Assembly: GCA_963995505.1 (NCBI GenBank)
Contig: OZ023194.1
Location: forward strand, 12,644,428 to 12,708,427
Reading direction: 5' to 3'
DNA: 64,000 nt
Source of the DNA: Hypericum androsaemum
Lineage: Eukaryota > Streptophyta > Magnoliopsida > Malpighiales > Hypericaceae
Shown here: positions 21,698 to 33,232 of the stretch, piece by piece
How positions within the stretch are numbered: the stretch's first letter is position 1
Layout of the letters: every line of letters starts with the position of its first letter
The notes under the pieces: generated by a model
What the model was told of the DNA's origin: nothing
The model's input: only the letters and a program-made list of their open reading frames with translations
The model's database searches: none
Made by a program: the position numbers and the translations under genes

Positions 21698-21747
21698 GGC
21701 CCCTGCGCAAGGATGACACGCACAAATCGAGAAATGGTCCAAATTTT
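21646..21747 (+). ncRNA. U6: U6 spliceosomal snRNA
   Basis: The sequence is essentially the plant U6 consensus: the 5' stem gtcccttcggggacat, the invariant atacagagaagattagcatgg region (ACAGAGA box and AGC triad), then ggatgacacgcacaaatcg, and a terminal oligo-T as Pol III terminator at 21744-21752. U6 forms the catalytic core of the spliceosome with U2. With a correctly spaced USE and TATA box it looks functional. Confidence 0.96.
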
Positions 21748-21749
21748 TT

Positions 21750-22440
21750 TTTGAGGTTTTTTCCTTTCTCGCTCGCTTCACACTAAAACGACTGCGTTTT
21801 GAAGAATTGGAAGATTGAGAGGAATTGGGTCTTAATCTTATTCCTGTAGAGTTTTGGTTGGAGTGGAAACCTGGTAAATTAAATTCACTCCTAGACTACA
21901 TATTACCTTCCAAAGCTATATATACATATATGATTAGTTTTCAATGTTTTTGAAGAAATTTTTTTTCTATGTTTATATTTGAACCCTTTTTATTTAAAAA
22001 TAGTCCTAGATCTTGTAAATAATTTTACCTTAGTACCTATCTATATTTTAGTTGGCTCGTTTACAATTAAAAGAATATAAAACTGCATTGGTCATGTATA
22101 AGTTGGTTATTTATGCTTAAACAATTAATTATTTTTTTTTCCTTCTAAAAAAACCATTTATTTGTTTTTTTGTATTGGCCTATTTATTGATCCATGAGTT
22201 TCAAATTTTCTCGGTAAACGTGGCTCGTCCCTGCACCTGTTCCAAGTAATTATTATGGATCAAATCAATCAATACTCTTTTAAAATAAATGAAAGAAAGA
22301 AGGAATAGGGGCACATGCGTCTTTTTCACTTAAATTCTTGGTAATAAAAGAAAGAACGGGGCCCGCGCGTCTTTTCGATGCTTTTCCTTTGTCCAATTGC
22401 AGGAGCCCAATACGCGAATGAAAAGGCCGCCCTTGCCGAA
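21750..22440. other. Spacer between U6 and U3 genes
   Basis: AT-rich with poly-T/poly-A runs. No gene seen. Confidence 0.4.
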
Positions 22441-22447
22441 CAATTGT

Positions 22448-22490
22448 TTACCACATCGAGAATAGCAGCGCCAAGACGCAGGTTTATAAC
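22448..22490 (+). promoter_or_regulatory. USE + TATA promoter of the U3 gene
   Basis: ttaccacatcg (22448-22458), the same USE variant as at U6, then tttataac from 22483, 24 bp after the USE and 31 bp before the RNA start. The spacing is of the Pol III type, in agreement with plant U3 genes being Pol III transcribed. Confidence 0.83.
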
Positions 22491-22513
22491 GCCTCCACAC
22501 CTCAAGTTGCGGC

Positions 22514-22717
22514 ACGACCTTACTTGAACAGGATCTGTTCTATAGGTTGTACTTCTGTCTCCTTAAGCACTAAAGTGACAGGAACTGCAGTCTGGTGGAT
22601 GAATGATAGCCATCTGATCAGAGCATGATTAATGGCTTAGATCGTCCGATCACCAGCTGTAGAGGATTGCTCTGTCTTTAATTGCTGGGAAGATTACTTG
22701 GCCTTCTGACAGACTAA
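22514..22717 (+). ncRNA. U3: U3 small nucleolar RNA
   Basis: Begins acgaccttacttgaacagg then atctgttctatagg, the plant U3 5' domain with boxes A' and A that pair with pre-rRNA. Further in, gatga-type boxes (gatgaatgatagcc; gaggattgc) fit C'/C, and ttctgacaga near the end fits box D. A T-run at 22718-22728 is the Pol III terminator. U3 guides the early pre-18S cleavages. The 5' 35 bases fit the family best; the middle is more variable, as is usual. Confidence 0.92.
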
Positions 22718-22972
22718 TTTTTTTTTTTAACATTTACAAACAAATTAATCACAAGTGCACCTACGGTATTATAACACAAATATTAACCTATGGTTACACT
22801 AAAAAAAAATATCAATAGGCCATTGTTAGGAAATCAGCTTACTACATCTTGCCCATGTTCTTTTCGGATCTACTTGCCCATATCAAACACTTTAAATCCC
22901 GATGGTACTAGTAAATACGAGGTTCGTAAGATTTAAGATAATGCACAAGTAAGTTTTTAATTAATAATATTT

Positions 22973-23531
22973 AAGAAAAGTACACATAAGTACTCTGTAG
23001 TTTAGCGAATTCCGTTAGTGTATGTGGTTTAAAATTTCATATTTGAGCCCTGTGGTCTTTTTTTTGGGACACACCTCAGTCCCAGGCAGCCCGGACAGCT
23101 CCCCGACCATTTGGCAGCCCACGTGGATTCCACCTCAGCCTAAACGTCACCATATGTTGTCCTACATGGACAGTCCGATGTATATCTTTTTTGATTCATT
23201 TTCGGTCTTTTTCGATCCATTTTTGGTATTTTTTTTGTTCTTTTTGATTCATTTTTGGTCTGTTTCGTTCATTTTTTATATTTTTCGGTTCTTTCTCGAT
23301 CCATTTTCCGTTCTTTTTTCGATATACAACCGACTATCCACGTAGGACAACATATGGCGACGTTTAGGCTGAGGTGGAATCCATGTGGGCTGCCAAATGG
23401 TCGGGCAGCTGCCCGGGACTGAGGTGTGTCCCAAAAAAAAATACCACAGGGTTCAAATATGAAATTTTAAACCACGGACCCTAAATGCAAAATTTGCTAA
23501 ACCACAAGGTACTTATGTGTACTTTTCTCAT
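22973..23531. mobile_element. Inverted-repeat element with about 200-bp arms
   Basis: The ends gaaaagtacacataagtac and gtacttatgtgtacttttc are exact inverses. The arms stay paired through aaatttcatattt, the gacacacctcag block and the cacgtgg/ggcagccca block. Between them is a T-rich core with repeats of tttcgatccatttt. I could not settle the target duplication. The end sequence belongs to the same broad type as the elements at 28236-30554. Probably non-autonomous Mutator-like. Confidence 0.65.
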
Positions 23532-24329
23532 AATTTTTTTGAATAATCAAACCTATTAATGCGTGAGAACCGCAATTAGTAAAAACAACGAAACTTCCTC
23601 ACGTAGTCTTATGTAATGGAGGGGTACTAAAATTATGGTACAAATAAATATCTGGTACCAATCCAGTCAACCTGCTCACATGTACAAAACGCATACTAAT
23701 TAAGACCGGGATTTTCACTTTTCATTGACCAACATGGCACAAGGCAATCGATTGACGAATAATAAATTTTGAATAGGCGAGATTTATATTAAAATCTGCT
23801 GGGAATACACCAATAATTGCCATAATTACGGAATTATAAGCGAGCTCACGAATTTCGTAACCTCTCTATTTAGTGGGAGGAAGTCGTAATGTTTGTAATT
23901 GTTCATAAGAGTTTAAGGCCGGAGAGGCAATTCAAATGTCTCTTCTCCTAGGTTCTACAAAAAAGATAGAACCCACACAATTGACACGTGCGACACAATG
24001 TGATTGTCAACGGGCACAAGTACACTCAAAATATCATAGTTTTGGTCGGATCGCGAATAGCCTTTAAAGCGGTCAGTTGTTCATGGATTATACAGCCTCC
24101 GATCAATCCGCCCTAAATTAGGTCTGAACGGGTAGTTCATTTTAGTTTTTGACTCGAATTACCAAGTCTTACTAGATTTTAACTAAATCAAAAAATATGT
24201 ATCATATGTTCGATTTTTCCAAATAAAAAAAAGTAGACTTTATATGTTATAAATTAGTTGATATTTCTCAAATGTGAATTTATAAACCTATATTTCAACT
24301 ATTTTGGTCTATATATTATCGAATAATAG

Positions 24330-24360
<31 letters not shown>

Positions 24361-25320
24361 ATCTGGTCTGATTGGTTGGATTGAACGAGCCAAAAAATGG
24401 ACCAAATTTAAGTCATACCGAAATCCGTATTTTAAAACTACGCAAAATATACTTGAGCATAGATTTCAACTCTCTATCAAAGCCTTTGAGCATTGGAAGT
24501 GGGGCGTGTCAATTGTCAGCTTGTTCTAGCTTCGAGGTTACGGAATCAAGTCACTGATTGGCTCTGTAAATATGCTAGACTAGGATTACTTCCAAATGCT
24601 TGAATTAATTTCCATCTTCCGGATCTTGACATCATGCTGTACACAAAATTTCCTACTTAACTTAATAAAATTTATGTGTTTGACCCTAAAAAAACAACGA
24701 CCTCAGCCAATGGTTTCACTTTTTCTCATCTATTCTGTGATAAAGTTTCGTTCTTTTTGTTTTCCGGTGCCAAAGTTTTAAGGCTTTTCTTTAATCCGAA
24801 AAGAAGTATTAATTAATTTTTTTAATAACGTGGAACCATAACAAGTGGCGTATGCCATCTATGACGACGGAGCGTCATTTCATTTCATGTGCTAATTGTC
24901 CCATTTTAAAATGTGTAAAATATTTATTGAACCAATTTCAAGTAAAAAATGTCAATTAAACATTTTGAACAAGTGTAACATGATATTTAATCTTAATTCT
25001 AATAAAAATTAAATCGAACATGACATTGTTAACAGTTGAATCTAGACTAACCGATCTGAAACATTAACCAATAATTTAACCCTTTTCACAATTTTTAAAC
25101 AGAATCAAACCCGTTCTAATTCTTATATCGCCCAATATAATCAGTGGGAAAAATATGGGGGAACACATAAAAAATAGGCCCACGAGCTTTTCTTTATTGA
25201 AGAGAAAAATAAAACCTGAAAGTACGAGGCCCAAAAGCCTCATTCGTATTTCAAAGCCCAGTTTAAAAAGTAGCCCAGCTACAGAAAACAACGAGGGTTT
25301 TCTCCCTCTATAAATGGAAC
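23532..25320. other. AT-rich spacer with a TA microsatellite
   Basis: A (ta)n run lies at about 24330-24360. The rest is AT-rich with short scattered frames without motifs. From about 25240 the sequence is the RPL13 promoter, shared with the second copy (block beginning caaagcccagtttaaaa). Confidence 0.45.
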
Positions 25321-25511
25321 ACCACAAAACCCTAGCTAGAAAGCGGACCAAAGGAAGAAGCTCATTTTATCGGCCGGTTGGTACTCTCCCCTCTCTCTCT
25401 TTCTGTGTCTGCCCTTAACCCTAAATCTGATCAAATTTCCTCCAGTTGTTAGAAATAATTTCTGAGTTATCTTTTATTGGATTTCATCTTTTGACGTGTG
25501 TTAGGGTTTAG

Positions 25512-26692
<1,181 letters not shown>

Positions 26693-27519
26693 AATGTTAT
26701 CCTTACCTTTCCTGATTTTGTATCGACTCCAGACTGAATTTTGCTACATGTTTTCTATTATGTTCACTGGATCAACTCTCAAGTGTGGATCGTTGCTTGG
26801 ACTTGTTTTGCATCAATATTATTATTTCGTTAGCTTTTGTTGCCAAGTTCAATTATCCCTAGGTCTATTATGATTGATTAGCCATGGCCACCTCTCTTCA
26901 AGCTCAGGCACAATGCTGGAAGCTGAGGTTTACAATTACTTGGTATATGTTTTAATGTGCTGGTCGCGGACGACGGTTGCGTGAAAAAGAGTACTAGTGG
27001 ATTGCGCGAACATTGGACAATGCTCCTGGTTTGATTAGCATTTTGGTCTGTCGCTTTTTTAATATTTTTGTTATTTTTTTGAAAATTTCATTTTGATGCA
27101 ATGTTTTGTTTAATGCTTGAAATTTAGTTGTCATCCATCCCTAACAATGCTAAGAAACTTGGGACCATAATTAGTAGATAGCGTAGCATGTCATTAGGCC
27201 AAATACTAAGAATGAACAAAGCACGGAGGTTCAAAATTTACATCCTTATGAAATATGTGATGTCTCGACGACTTTTGTTTCTGTCAATAAATGTATAATT
27301 ACCATATAGATAGATATAGGATCCTTTGTGTGTCAAGATAATGGTGATCAATCTCAACCGCCGGCCGACTTTGTTGTGTGCATCTACATTATTGTATTGA
27401 AAAAGATATAATTTTTCATTTCAAGTCTAATAAATCGGATCTACTACTATTACTACAATGCAGTAGGTTTTATTGGTTGAAACCCCCATTTGATGTTGAT
27501 AATACTTGTTGGTTATTGT
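26693..27519. other. Spacer after RPL13
   Basis: 3' flank and AT-rich DNA. No gene seen. Confidence 0.4.
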
Positions 27520-28159
27520 AATGCAACAATTACGTAAGACCATAAGAGAGCACAGCCCTCTGGAGGGGAGCGTACCACATGGAAACCCCTCGAGAATTTA
27601 AAAGCATAATTAACAAGTCAATCCGCTACTTTGTTACAACTACGAGGGCAAAACTTAACTTCTATTTGCCGAAAACGACGGACGAAGTCATTAGTGTTAA
27701 TCACGAGGGATGCAAGAGGATGTTCTTGAGCAATACCCTCGGTAAGGAATCCCACAGCAATCTGAGAATCGGATTCCACAGTTAGGTTTGTGTAGCCTTC
27801 AGTACAAGTGAGCGGTTGAAGGCCCATAACTCCGCTGTCAGTGCATCGCAATGGCCTGCGTTGAAGACAAATCCAGCCACCCACGCCCCTTAGGAGTCCC
27901 TCACCAAACCTCCACCTCCAGCCAAGCCTGGATTGCCCCGAGAGGCACCATCGACATTCAGTTTAAGCCATCCAGTCCTCGGGGGGACCCACTTCTGCAA
28001 TTTCGGACACTCTGCCACTGGGGCACTCAGCAATACGGGGCTTGCTGTCCAGGCTGCTGCAAACCCTTGAGCTTGGTGCTTGATGAAAGTACCTGGGGTC
28101 GCCTGGGAGGCCCTTGAGCTTAGACACGAGATTACGACGACGATACGTGCCTCATTCAT
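27520..28159 (-). pseudogene. RNase H domain relic of a LINE-type retroelement
   Basis: Minus-strand pieces in different frames form a plant LINE-style RNase H domain (RVT_3): PPRTGWLKLNVDGASRGNPG then GGGLVRDS, a stop, AGFVFNAGHCDALTAELWAF in part, then after a frameshift LTVESDSQIAVGFLTEG, HPLASLVINTNDFVRRF, and CNKVADWLVNYAF. The catalytic pattern D..E..D is recognisable (NVDGAS, AELWA, ESDS). No RT is seen, so it is a 3' fragment, as 5'-truncated LINE copies usually are. Its right edge abuts the split RPL13 promoter copy. Confidence 0.75.
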
Positions 28160-28235
28160 ATTTATTTCAAAGCCCAGTTTAAAAGTAGCCCATCTACATA
28201 AAACAACGAGGGTTTTCTACCTCTATAAATTTTTT
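28160..28235 (+). pseudogene. Promoter part of the second RPL13 copy, cut off by the element
   Basis: tttcaaagcccagtttaaaa through ggttttctacctctataaa repeats 25250-25313 of the working gene. The rest of the copy resumes only at about 30640, on the far side of the inserted elements. Confidence 0.8.
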
Positions 28236-28405
28236 TTGAAAACTTCACTTTAGTACCTGTAGTTTAGCCTATTGACACTGACAACCCTGTAGTAAAAAAT
28301 TCTTGAACGTATCCCTGAGGTTTCAAAAGAATCTCGCGGATAGCTCCCCTTTGCTCGAAATTCAAACGTCGTCGTTTTGTGCCTATGTGACATGCCACCT
28401 CGGAA

Positions 28406-29483
28406 AAAACTTTAGAGATAAGTTCATTTTAGTACTGTAGTTTTATCATTTTCTCCTGGAATACCATGTGGTTGACCACCAATTTTTCAGGTAGGTCCAA
28501 AGCAGCTGCTCGGCGAAATCCACCTGAAACGTCGTAGTTTTGAGACCACGTGGAAGACACGTGGCACTCGCCTTTTTTAAGTTAAAGCTGACGTGAACCG
28601 TGATAAATTATCTATTCAGTCCTTAATTTTTTTATATTATTTCGAAATCCCTTTTAAATAACCAAAAGATTCTCTCTCTCTCTCTCTCCCCTCCTCTCTT
28701 CTCCACTAACCCAAGCCTTATCGATCAAGGGATTTCATCTTTACTTCATCTTCCTCCCCCTCCTCCCTCTCTCTCTCTCTCTTGCCTTTCTTCTCCCCCC
28801 ACAAGACACACTCCTTTTAAAATTTCTCATAGGTCTACGCTTCCAATTCAACGGCGGCGACCCCTTCGTCGTCCCTCAACCAAAGGAGGGAGTCCACGGC
28901 ATCGTCGTAGGCGGTTGGGAGTCGGTGCTCCGGGGCGAGTCGGTAGTTGACGATGACGACGGCGACGAGGGCGGAGCAGAAGAACCCGCCGCGTGATAAT
29001 ACACTATGAGAGGGGCTTCTCGGCGGTGGGTCGTTTGGGAAGGTAGACCCGGGCCCACGTGTCGGCTGTCGGGTTGATGACAATGTCCTTGGAGAGGACC
29101 GAGTTTGGGTTGGCCGAGTCGGAACTGGGTGGGGTCGTCGGGTTGAAGTCGAAGTTCTAATCGAAGGTGAAGATGAAATCCCTTGATCGAGACGACAGCA
29201 TTTTGGGTGTTGAGTGTTAGGATTGATGAAATTGGGGACTAATTAGATAATTTGCTATCGTACACGTCGACTTTAACTTAAGCCACCCTATTGCCACGTG
29301 TATTCCACGTCGTCTCAAAAATGACATCGTTTCGGGCTGGTTTGGACGGGCAGCTGCCCTGGACCTACCCGGAAAATTGATGTCAACCACAGGGTACTAA
29401 AATACAAATTTTAAACCACATAGTACTCCGCGCAAAAAATTTAAAACTATAGAATACTAAAGTAAACTTATCCCAAAACTTTA
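28406..29483. mobile_element. Inner Mutator-like element (Pack-MULE) with carboxylesterase cargo
   Basis: 1060 bp (28415-29474) bounded by gagataagttcattttagta and aatactaaagtaaacttatc in inverse orientation, with the 9-bp duplication aaaacttta on both sides (28406-28414, 29475-29483). The arms run about 170 bp and include the cacgtggaagacacgtggc / gccacgtgtattccacgt pair. The centre is GC-rich with CT repeats at about 28670-28800 and carries a plant gene fragment. It sits inside the arm of the outer element, so it inserted later. Confidence 0.82.
28835..29083 (-). pseudogene. Captured fragment of a plant carboxylesterase (CXE, alpha/beta hydrolase)
   Basis: The minus strand encodes [20 protein letters not shown], followed by [14 protein letters not shown], the strongly conserved block of plant carboxylesterases (GID1/CXE group). 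Just before it the oxyanion-hole region HGGG is split over two frames: [11 protein letters not shown] in one and [12 protein letters not shown] in the other. So the hydrolase frame is shifted near 28990. The catalytic Ser, Asp and His parts further on are missing. It is cargo of the inner element, not a working enzyme. Confidence 0.8.
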
Positions 29484-30639
29484 TCCCGGTGTCACAGAGT
29501 TTTCCTAGTTAAAAACTTGCAAATCAGTCCAATTTAGTTTACACTCTTTTTCAAAATAACTCTCTCCTTCCTCTCCGTCTCTCTGCTCTCTCCTCCCCTC
29601 TTCTCCTCATTTGGCTATGGCAGCTTCTTCCCCTCTACCTCCGTTCTTCCATAACCAACATGCCTAATCAACCACCTTCAAAACACACTCATAACCAAAC
29701 ACTTCAAAAAAACACTACTAATCAAAACCAACAAAAAACAAAAAGAGAAAGGAAAACATAACAAAAACATCAATGAATCAATGGATCTCCCCTTTGCAGA
29801 TGTGTTTCACGTTTCCAAGTATCAAAGTTTCACTTGCAGATCGCCATTTCGTTCTCCTCCATCTGACCGTCGCGCAAAAGCCCGCCGCTCCGGCCCCGCC
29901 GTCGAGCACGTGTTCTTGGTCTCCGCCTCTAACGCCGTCCTCGCCGATGGGACCGGCCTCCCAGCCGCCGTCGTGAACGGGACTGTGTTTGCCGGGTACC
30001 CTTCCACCGATCTAAAGACCGTCATCGAGACCGCCGGCTAAGGTGCCTTTGACTTGATCGAGACCCCGTTTGGGGTACCGTTGACTAAGGTGACCTGGCC
30101 CAGTAACATCTTCCCGCTAATGATTGGTTCAATTGCCCAACGCCTACTACTGAAGGGGCTTGGTTACTTTCTGTTAAATTTTTTTGGTTTTTGTTTTGGA
30201 AAATTTTAATTATCGAGTAACAAAAAAATGTAGGTGAGCATTGTTTTGAATTGGATCTGATTGGGACCCATCTCGTGGTTGATCTTGAACTGTTCAAAGA
30301 TGCTTGCTTATTTGTTAGATAGTCGAAAAGTAGTGATGGAAAAGTGTACCACGACACGTCAGACAGCAGGGCTGAAAAAATTCTGAGCTGTCATGCCACG
30401 AATGCGCAAAACGATGTCGTTTAAATTTCGGGCAGGGGAGGAGTTGTCCGTGAAGTCCTTTTGAAACTTCAAGGATCCGTTTAAAATTTTTTTTACTACA
30501 GAGTTGTAAGTGTCAATCGGCTAAACTTTAAGGTACTAAAATAAAATTTTCCCAAAATTTTTTTTTTGGTTGGAATAGTGGAACAAAATACCCTATATGT
30601 TAAGAAAACTGGCCAAATACATGGGTGATGGAACAGCAG

Positions 30640-31339
30640 AAAACCCTAAACCCTAGCTAGAAAGCGGACGAAAGGAGGAAGTTAATTTTATCGGCCGAGG
30701 TTAGTACTCCTCTCTCTCTCTCTGCCCTTAACCCTAAATCTGAACAAATTTCCTTCGCTTGTTAGAATTAACTGTAATCTACCTGCCATCTTTATTTAAT
30801 TTTTCAGGTATATTTCTTCGATTTCCGAGCTCTAGAGAAGTTAAGAGGATTGTTATTTTGACGTTTTTGTTAGGGTTTAGATCGTTGAGGAATTAAATTC
30901 CCTTTTCGCCACCTGTTTGTTTGTTTATCCGTGAGTAGTTTGTGGTTGTGATTAGAGCTGAGATGTGTTTTTTTTTTGTATTTAATGGTGTGTTTGTTTG
31001 GTGAATTTTAGTTTCGGGGAAGAAGGAGAAGAAGATGAACAATGTTCAGAGGCTGGAGACATACTTGGCCTTCATGGTATGATATGGCTACAACTAGGTG
31101 ATTCTTTGACTAAACAAACAGTTCCAATGGCCTACTTAATCTTATAATCTGTGCAGGCTGGTGATTCTGCTCTTAAAGTTCATGGGTCGTACATGCCTAT
31201 TGTCCGCGAGAAGCCAACAGTGGAGTTTGTTAAGATCACCGATGAGATGAAGTCGTTTAAGGCTTATGACAAGCTACGAATTGAGAGGACAAACAAGCGT
31301 CATTTGGGGGCCAGCATGAAGAAGGCGGCCGAGGCGTAG
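30640..31339 (+). pseudogene. Truncated second copy of RPL13
   Basis: The leader (ccctagctagaaagcggac) repeats the RPL13 leader at 25331. The copy then lacks most of exon 1, intron 1, exon 2, intron 2 and most of exon 3: the ATG at 31035 runs straight into the end of exon 3 (MNNVQRLETYLAF). Intron 3 follows (31077-31156) with intact sites, and an exon-4 copy from 31157 ([19 protein letters not shown]) stops at TAG 31337-31339, a few codons before the normal end. It would encode about 75 residues and cannot make L13. It arose by duplication with an internal deletion, not by retroposition, because introns 3 and the promoter are present. Confidence 0.88.
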
Positions 31340-33099
31340 AAGAAAAGAGAAGAAGTAGAAAATTTTCTTCTCCATTAGGAATTTTGTGTTGATGCCATGC
31401 AGAATTTTGCAACATGTTCTGAATTACCCCTAAAACAAGTACCTTTCTGTGTGCAAGGACTCGGGGAATCTGGAACAAGCTTGCATGCTTATATGCTAGA
31501 GAACGTATCAACTTAGAATATGTTTATATGCTAGCGAATGATTGGACTCCTGCTGAAATCCATCAATCTAGGATTTGATTTTCTGCCTTCAATGTCTTCT
31601 ATCTATCTACAACAGTTCTTTGTGGGTTCGACAATGTTCGATATTGAATGTCATAAATTTACGAAAGTAAGAACTAAATGTAACTTCATAAGCCAAGGGG
31701 ACTAATATGCTGCCTTCCGGAGTGGCACTTAGGTGAAACAACTGAAGTGACTGACATTCTCCAAAACTTTTTAATTTCAGGGTACATGAACGTCTTTGAG
31801 AAATTCGAAACCAGTAAAAGTAGAACCAGAAGTGAAGAAAAGATTTACAATTGGTCGAAGAACAGCGAAGAAAAAGTAGATTCCAATGCATGCTAGGAAA
31901 CCACCCTTTGAGATTCTTCTCAATGGTGGTCAGAAAGGAAGGAGAGAGGGAGAAGAGTGAACGTTTTGTATTTGGTTTTGGGATGTGATTGGACACAACA
32001 TTAAAAGAGTGCAACTTCTGCAATTCCGGACAAGATTCTTCTCTCTCTTTGCACGTCTAATCTATCACACGAACGAACTGGTTAATGGTTTGGCCCAATT
32101 AAATATCTACTGTTAGTGCGAGAAAAGACCATTGCAGAGAATTATGTCAAATCGTTTTACTTCTCCAAGGGACTAGCTGATATCAACATGAACAAGAAAC
32201 CTTAAAAGTTATGGTGGTTGGCAAATACCAAGAAGTTCTACTGTACCCAGTTCCAAAACAAGAAAAGCTCAATCGTACCAAAACAAGATTTCATGCATTA
32301 TATTGTGGTAAAATACGTATGCATGTATGGTCTGATGGATACGGTGTCAGTCCTTAAGCATGAGGTGGGAGAATCGAATTTTATGACCGTCTAAGATCCG
32401 AAATTGTGGAAACAATTTAAATCTCACCAAAAAAAACCTATGCGTTAACAATAGGAGTCAACTTCCGAAAAATAATAAAAGTTAGTAAAGAGATAAGATA
32501 TTTTTTGTAAAAGGTATAATTTGTATTATTCCGAGAAAAATTATACAAATTTTTTTTAAAAAGTATAATTTGTATTATTCCAAAAAAAAATTACACCATG
32601 AGCACCAGTGGTGGTGCAAGAGATAAGATACTTAAATTGAAATTTTGAGTTTAGACTTTAAAATAAAATTTGCACAATTGGAAAAATATTTTAAATTAGA
32701 TTTGATTGTACTAGAATATGAATACTAAAAACTTATAAAAATATCCGCATTATATTGTATTGAATTTTCTTATTTTTATCATGAACTTGTAGGCAACTTT
32801 TTTTGAAGGTACGTAAGCAATTTGGAGTCAAAGAAAATGATCACAGCAACCATTTGTATCTTTGGAAACGAAAAAGAAACCAATTGTATCTTTAGTTAAA
32901 CTTGAAAGTGTCTCAGATGGAAGATGGAAAGACGTTTTACACTTTTAATGGGTGTCAGTCCCCTTACATATATCTTCCCTACTCTTTGTTTATGATTATC
33001 TTTGTTCGAACACGGCGAATAATAATAATTACATCTAAGTTAGTTAACAAAAACAAATAATTACAGCTAGTCACGTTCCAAATTACCCCATCATCTTCG
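31340..33099. other. Spacer with duplicated DRP4C-flank sequence
   Basis: 31880-32160 is repeated at 33580-33860 (shared ccaccctttgagattct, gaactggttaatggttt, tgtcaaatcgtt). 32790-32960 is repeated at 34230-34395. These are far-upstream blocks of the DRP4C genes, duplicated in tandem. A 138-codon minus frame at 31607-32023 overlaps the duplicated block and is not kept in the other copy, so it is not called. Confidence 0.55.
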
Positions 33100-33101
33100 C
33101 T

Positions 33102-33232
33102 TTTATATAATTCCAACTCCTCTTCAACTCATCCTCCTCCACGACTCATTGAGCTTACTTGCCTCTTTACTTGCAATGGGAAAAACTGTTCCAAGTCGAT
33201 CACGTCAGGAAGGTGACAAGCTAGCTATTTGA
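33102..33232 (+). pseudogene. DRP4C start fragment (promoter, leader and 18 codons)
   Basis: TATA-like ttttatataa near 33103, leader gagcttacttgcctcttta, then ATG at 33176 reading MGKTVPSRSRQEGDKLAI and TGA. The full-length copy at 34502 reads MRKTVPSRSRPEGDNKLAI and continues. Homology ends at the stop. A cut-off 5' end left by tandem duplication. Confidence 0.8.

Larger units (their letters stand above)
28236..30554. mobile_element. Outer Mutator-like element inserted in the RPL13 copy's promoter
   Basis: Left end (gaaaacttcactttagtacc) and right end (inverse, ggtactaaaataaaatttt) pair for about 180 bp, including cgtcgtcgttttg / caaaacgatgtcg and the gtatccctgaggtttc / gaaacttcaaggatcc pair. 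The direct repeat aaatttttt can be read at 28227-28235 and 30555-30563 (low complexity). Size is about 1.25 kb without the inner element. Its own cargo (29781-30041, +) is an open frame reading [20 protein letters not shown] and [19 protein letters not shown], which looks like a piece of a cellular gene but which I cannot name. No transposase. Confidence 0.72.

Noticed and set aside
24330..24360. TA-rich run as a possible regulatory site
   Set aside because: Plain dinucleotide microsatellite.
31607..32023. 138-codon minus-strand frame
   Set aside because: Overlaps a duplicated flank whose other copy (33570-33740) does not keep the frame.
32330..32640. Possible tRNA-derived SINE (gagaatcgaat motif and A-rich end)
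   Set aside because: Box A and box B are too poor a match and no target duplication was found.
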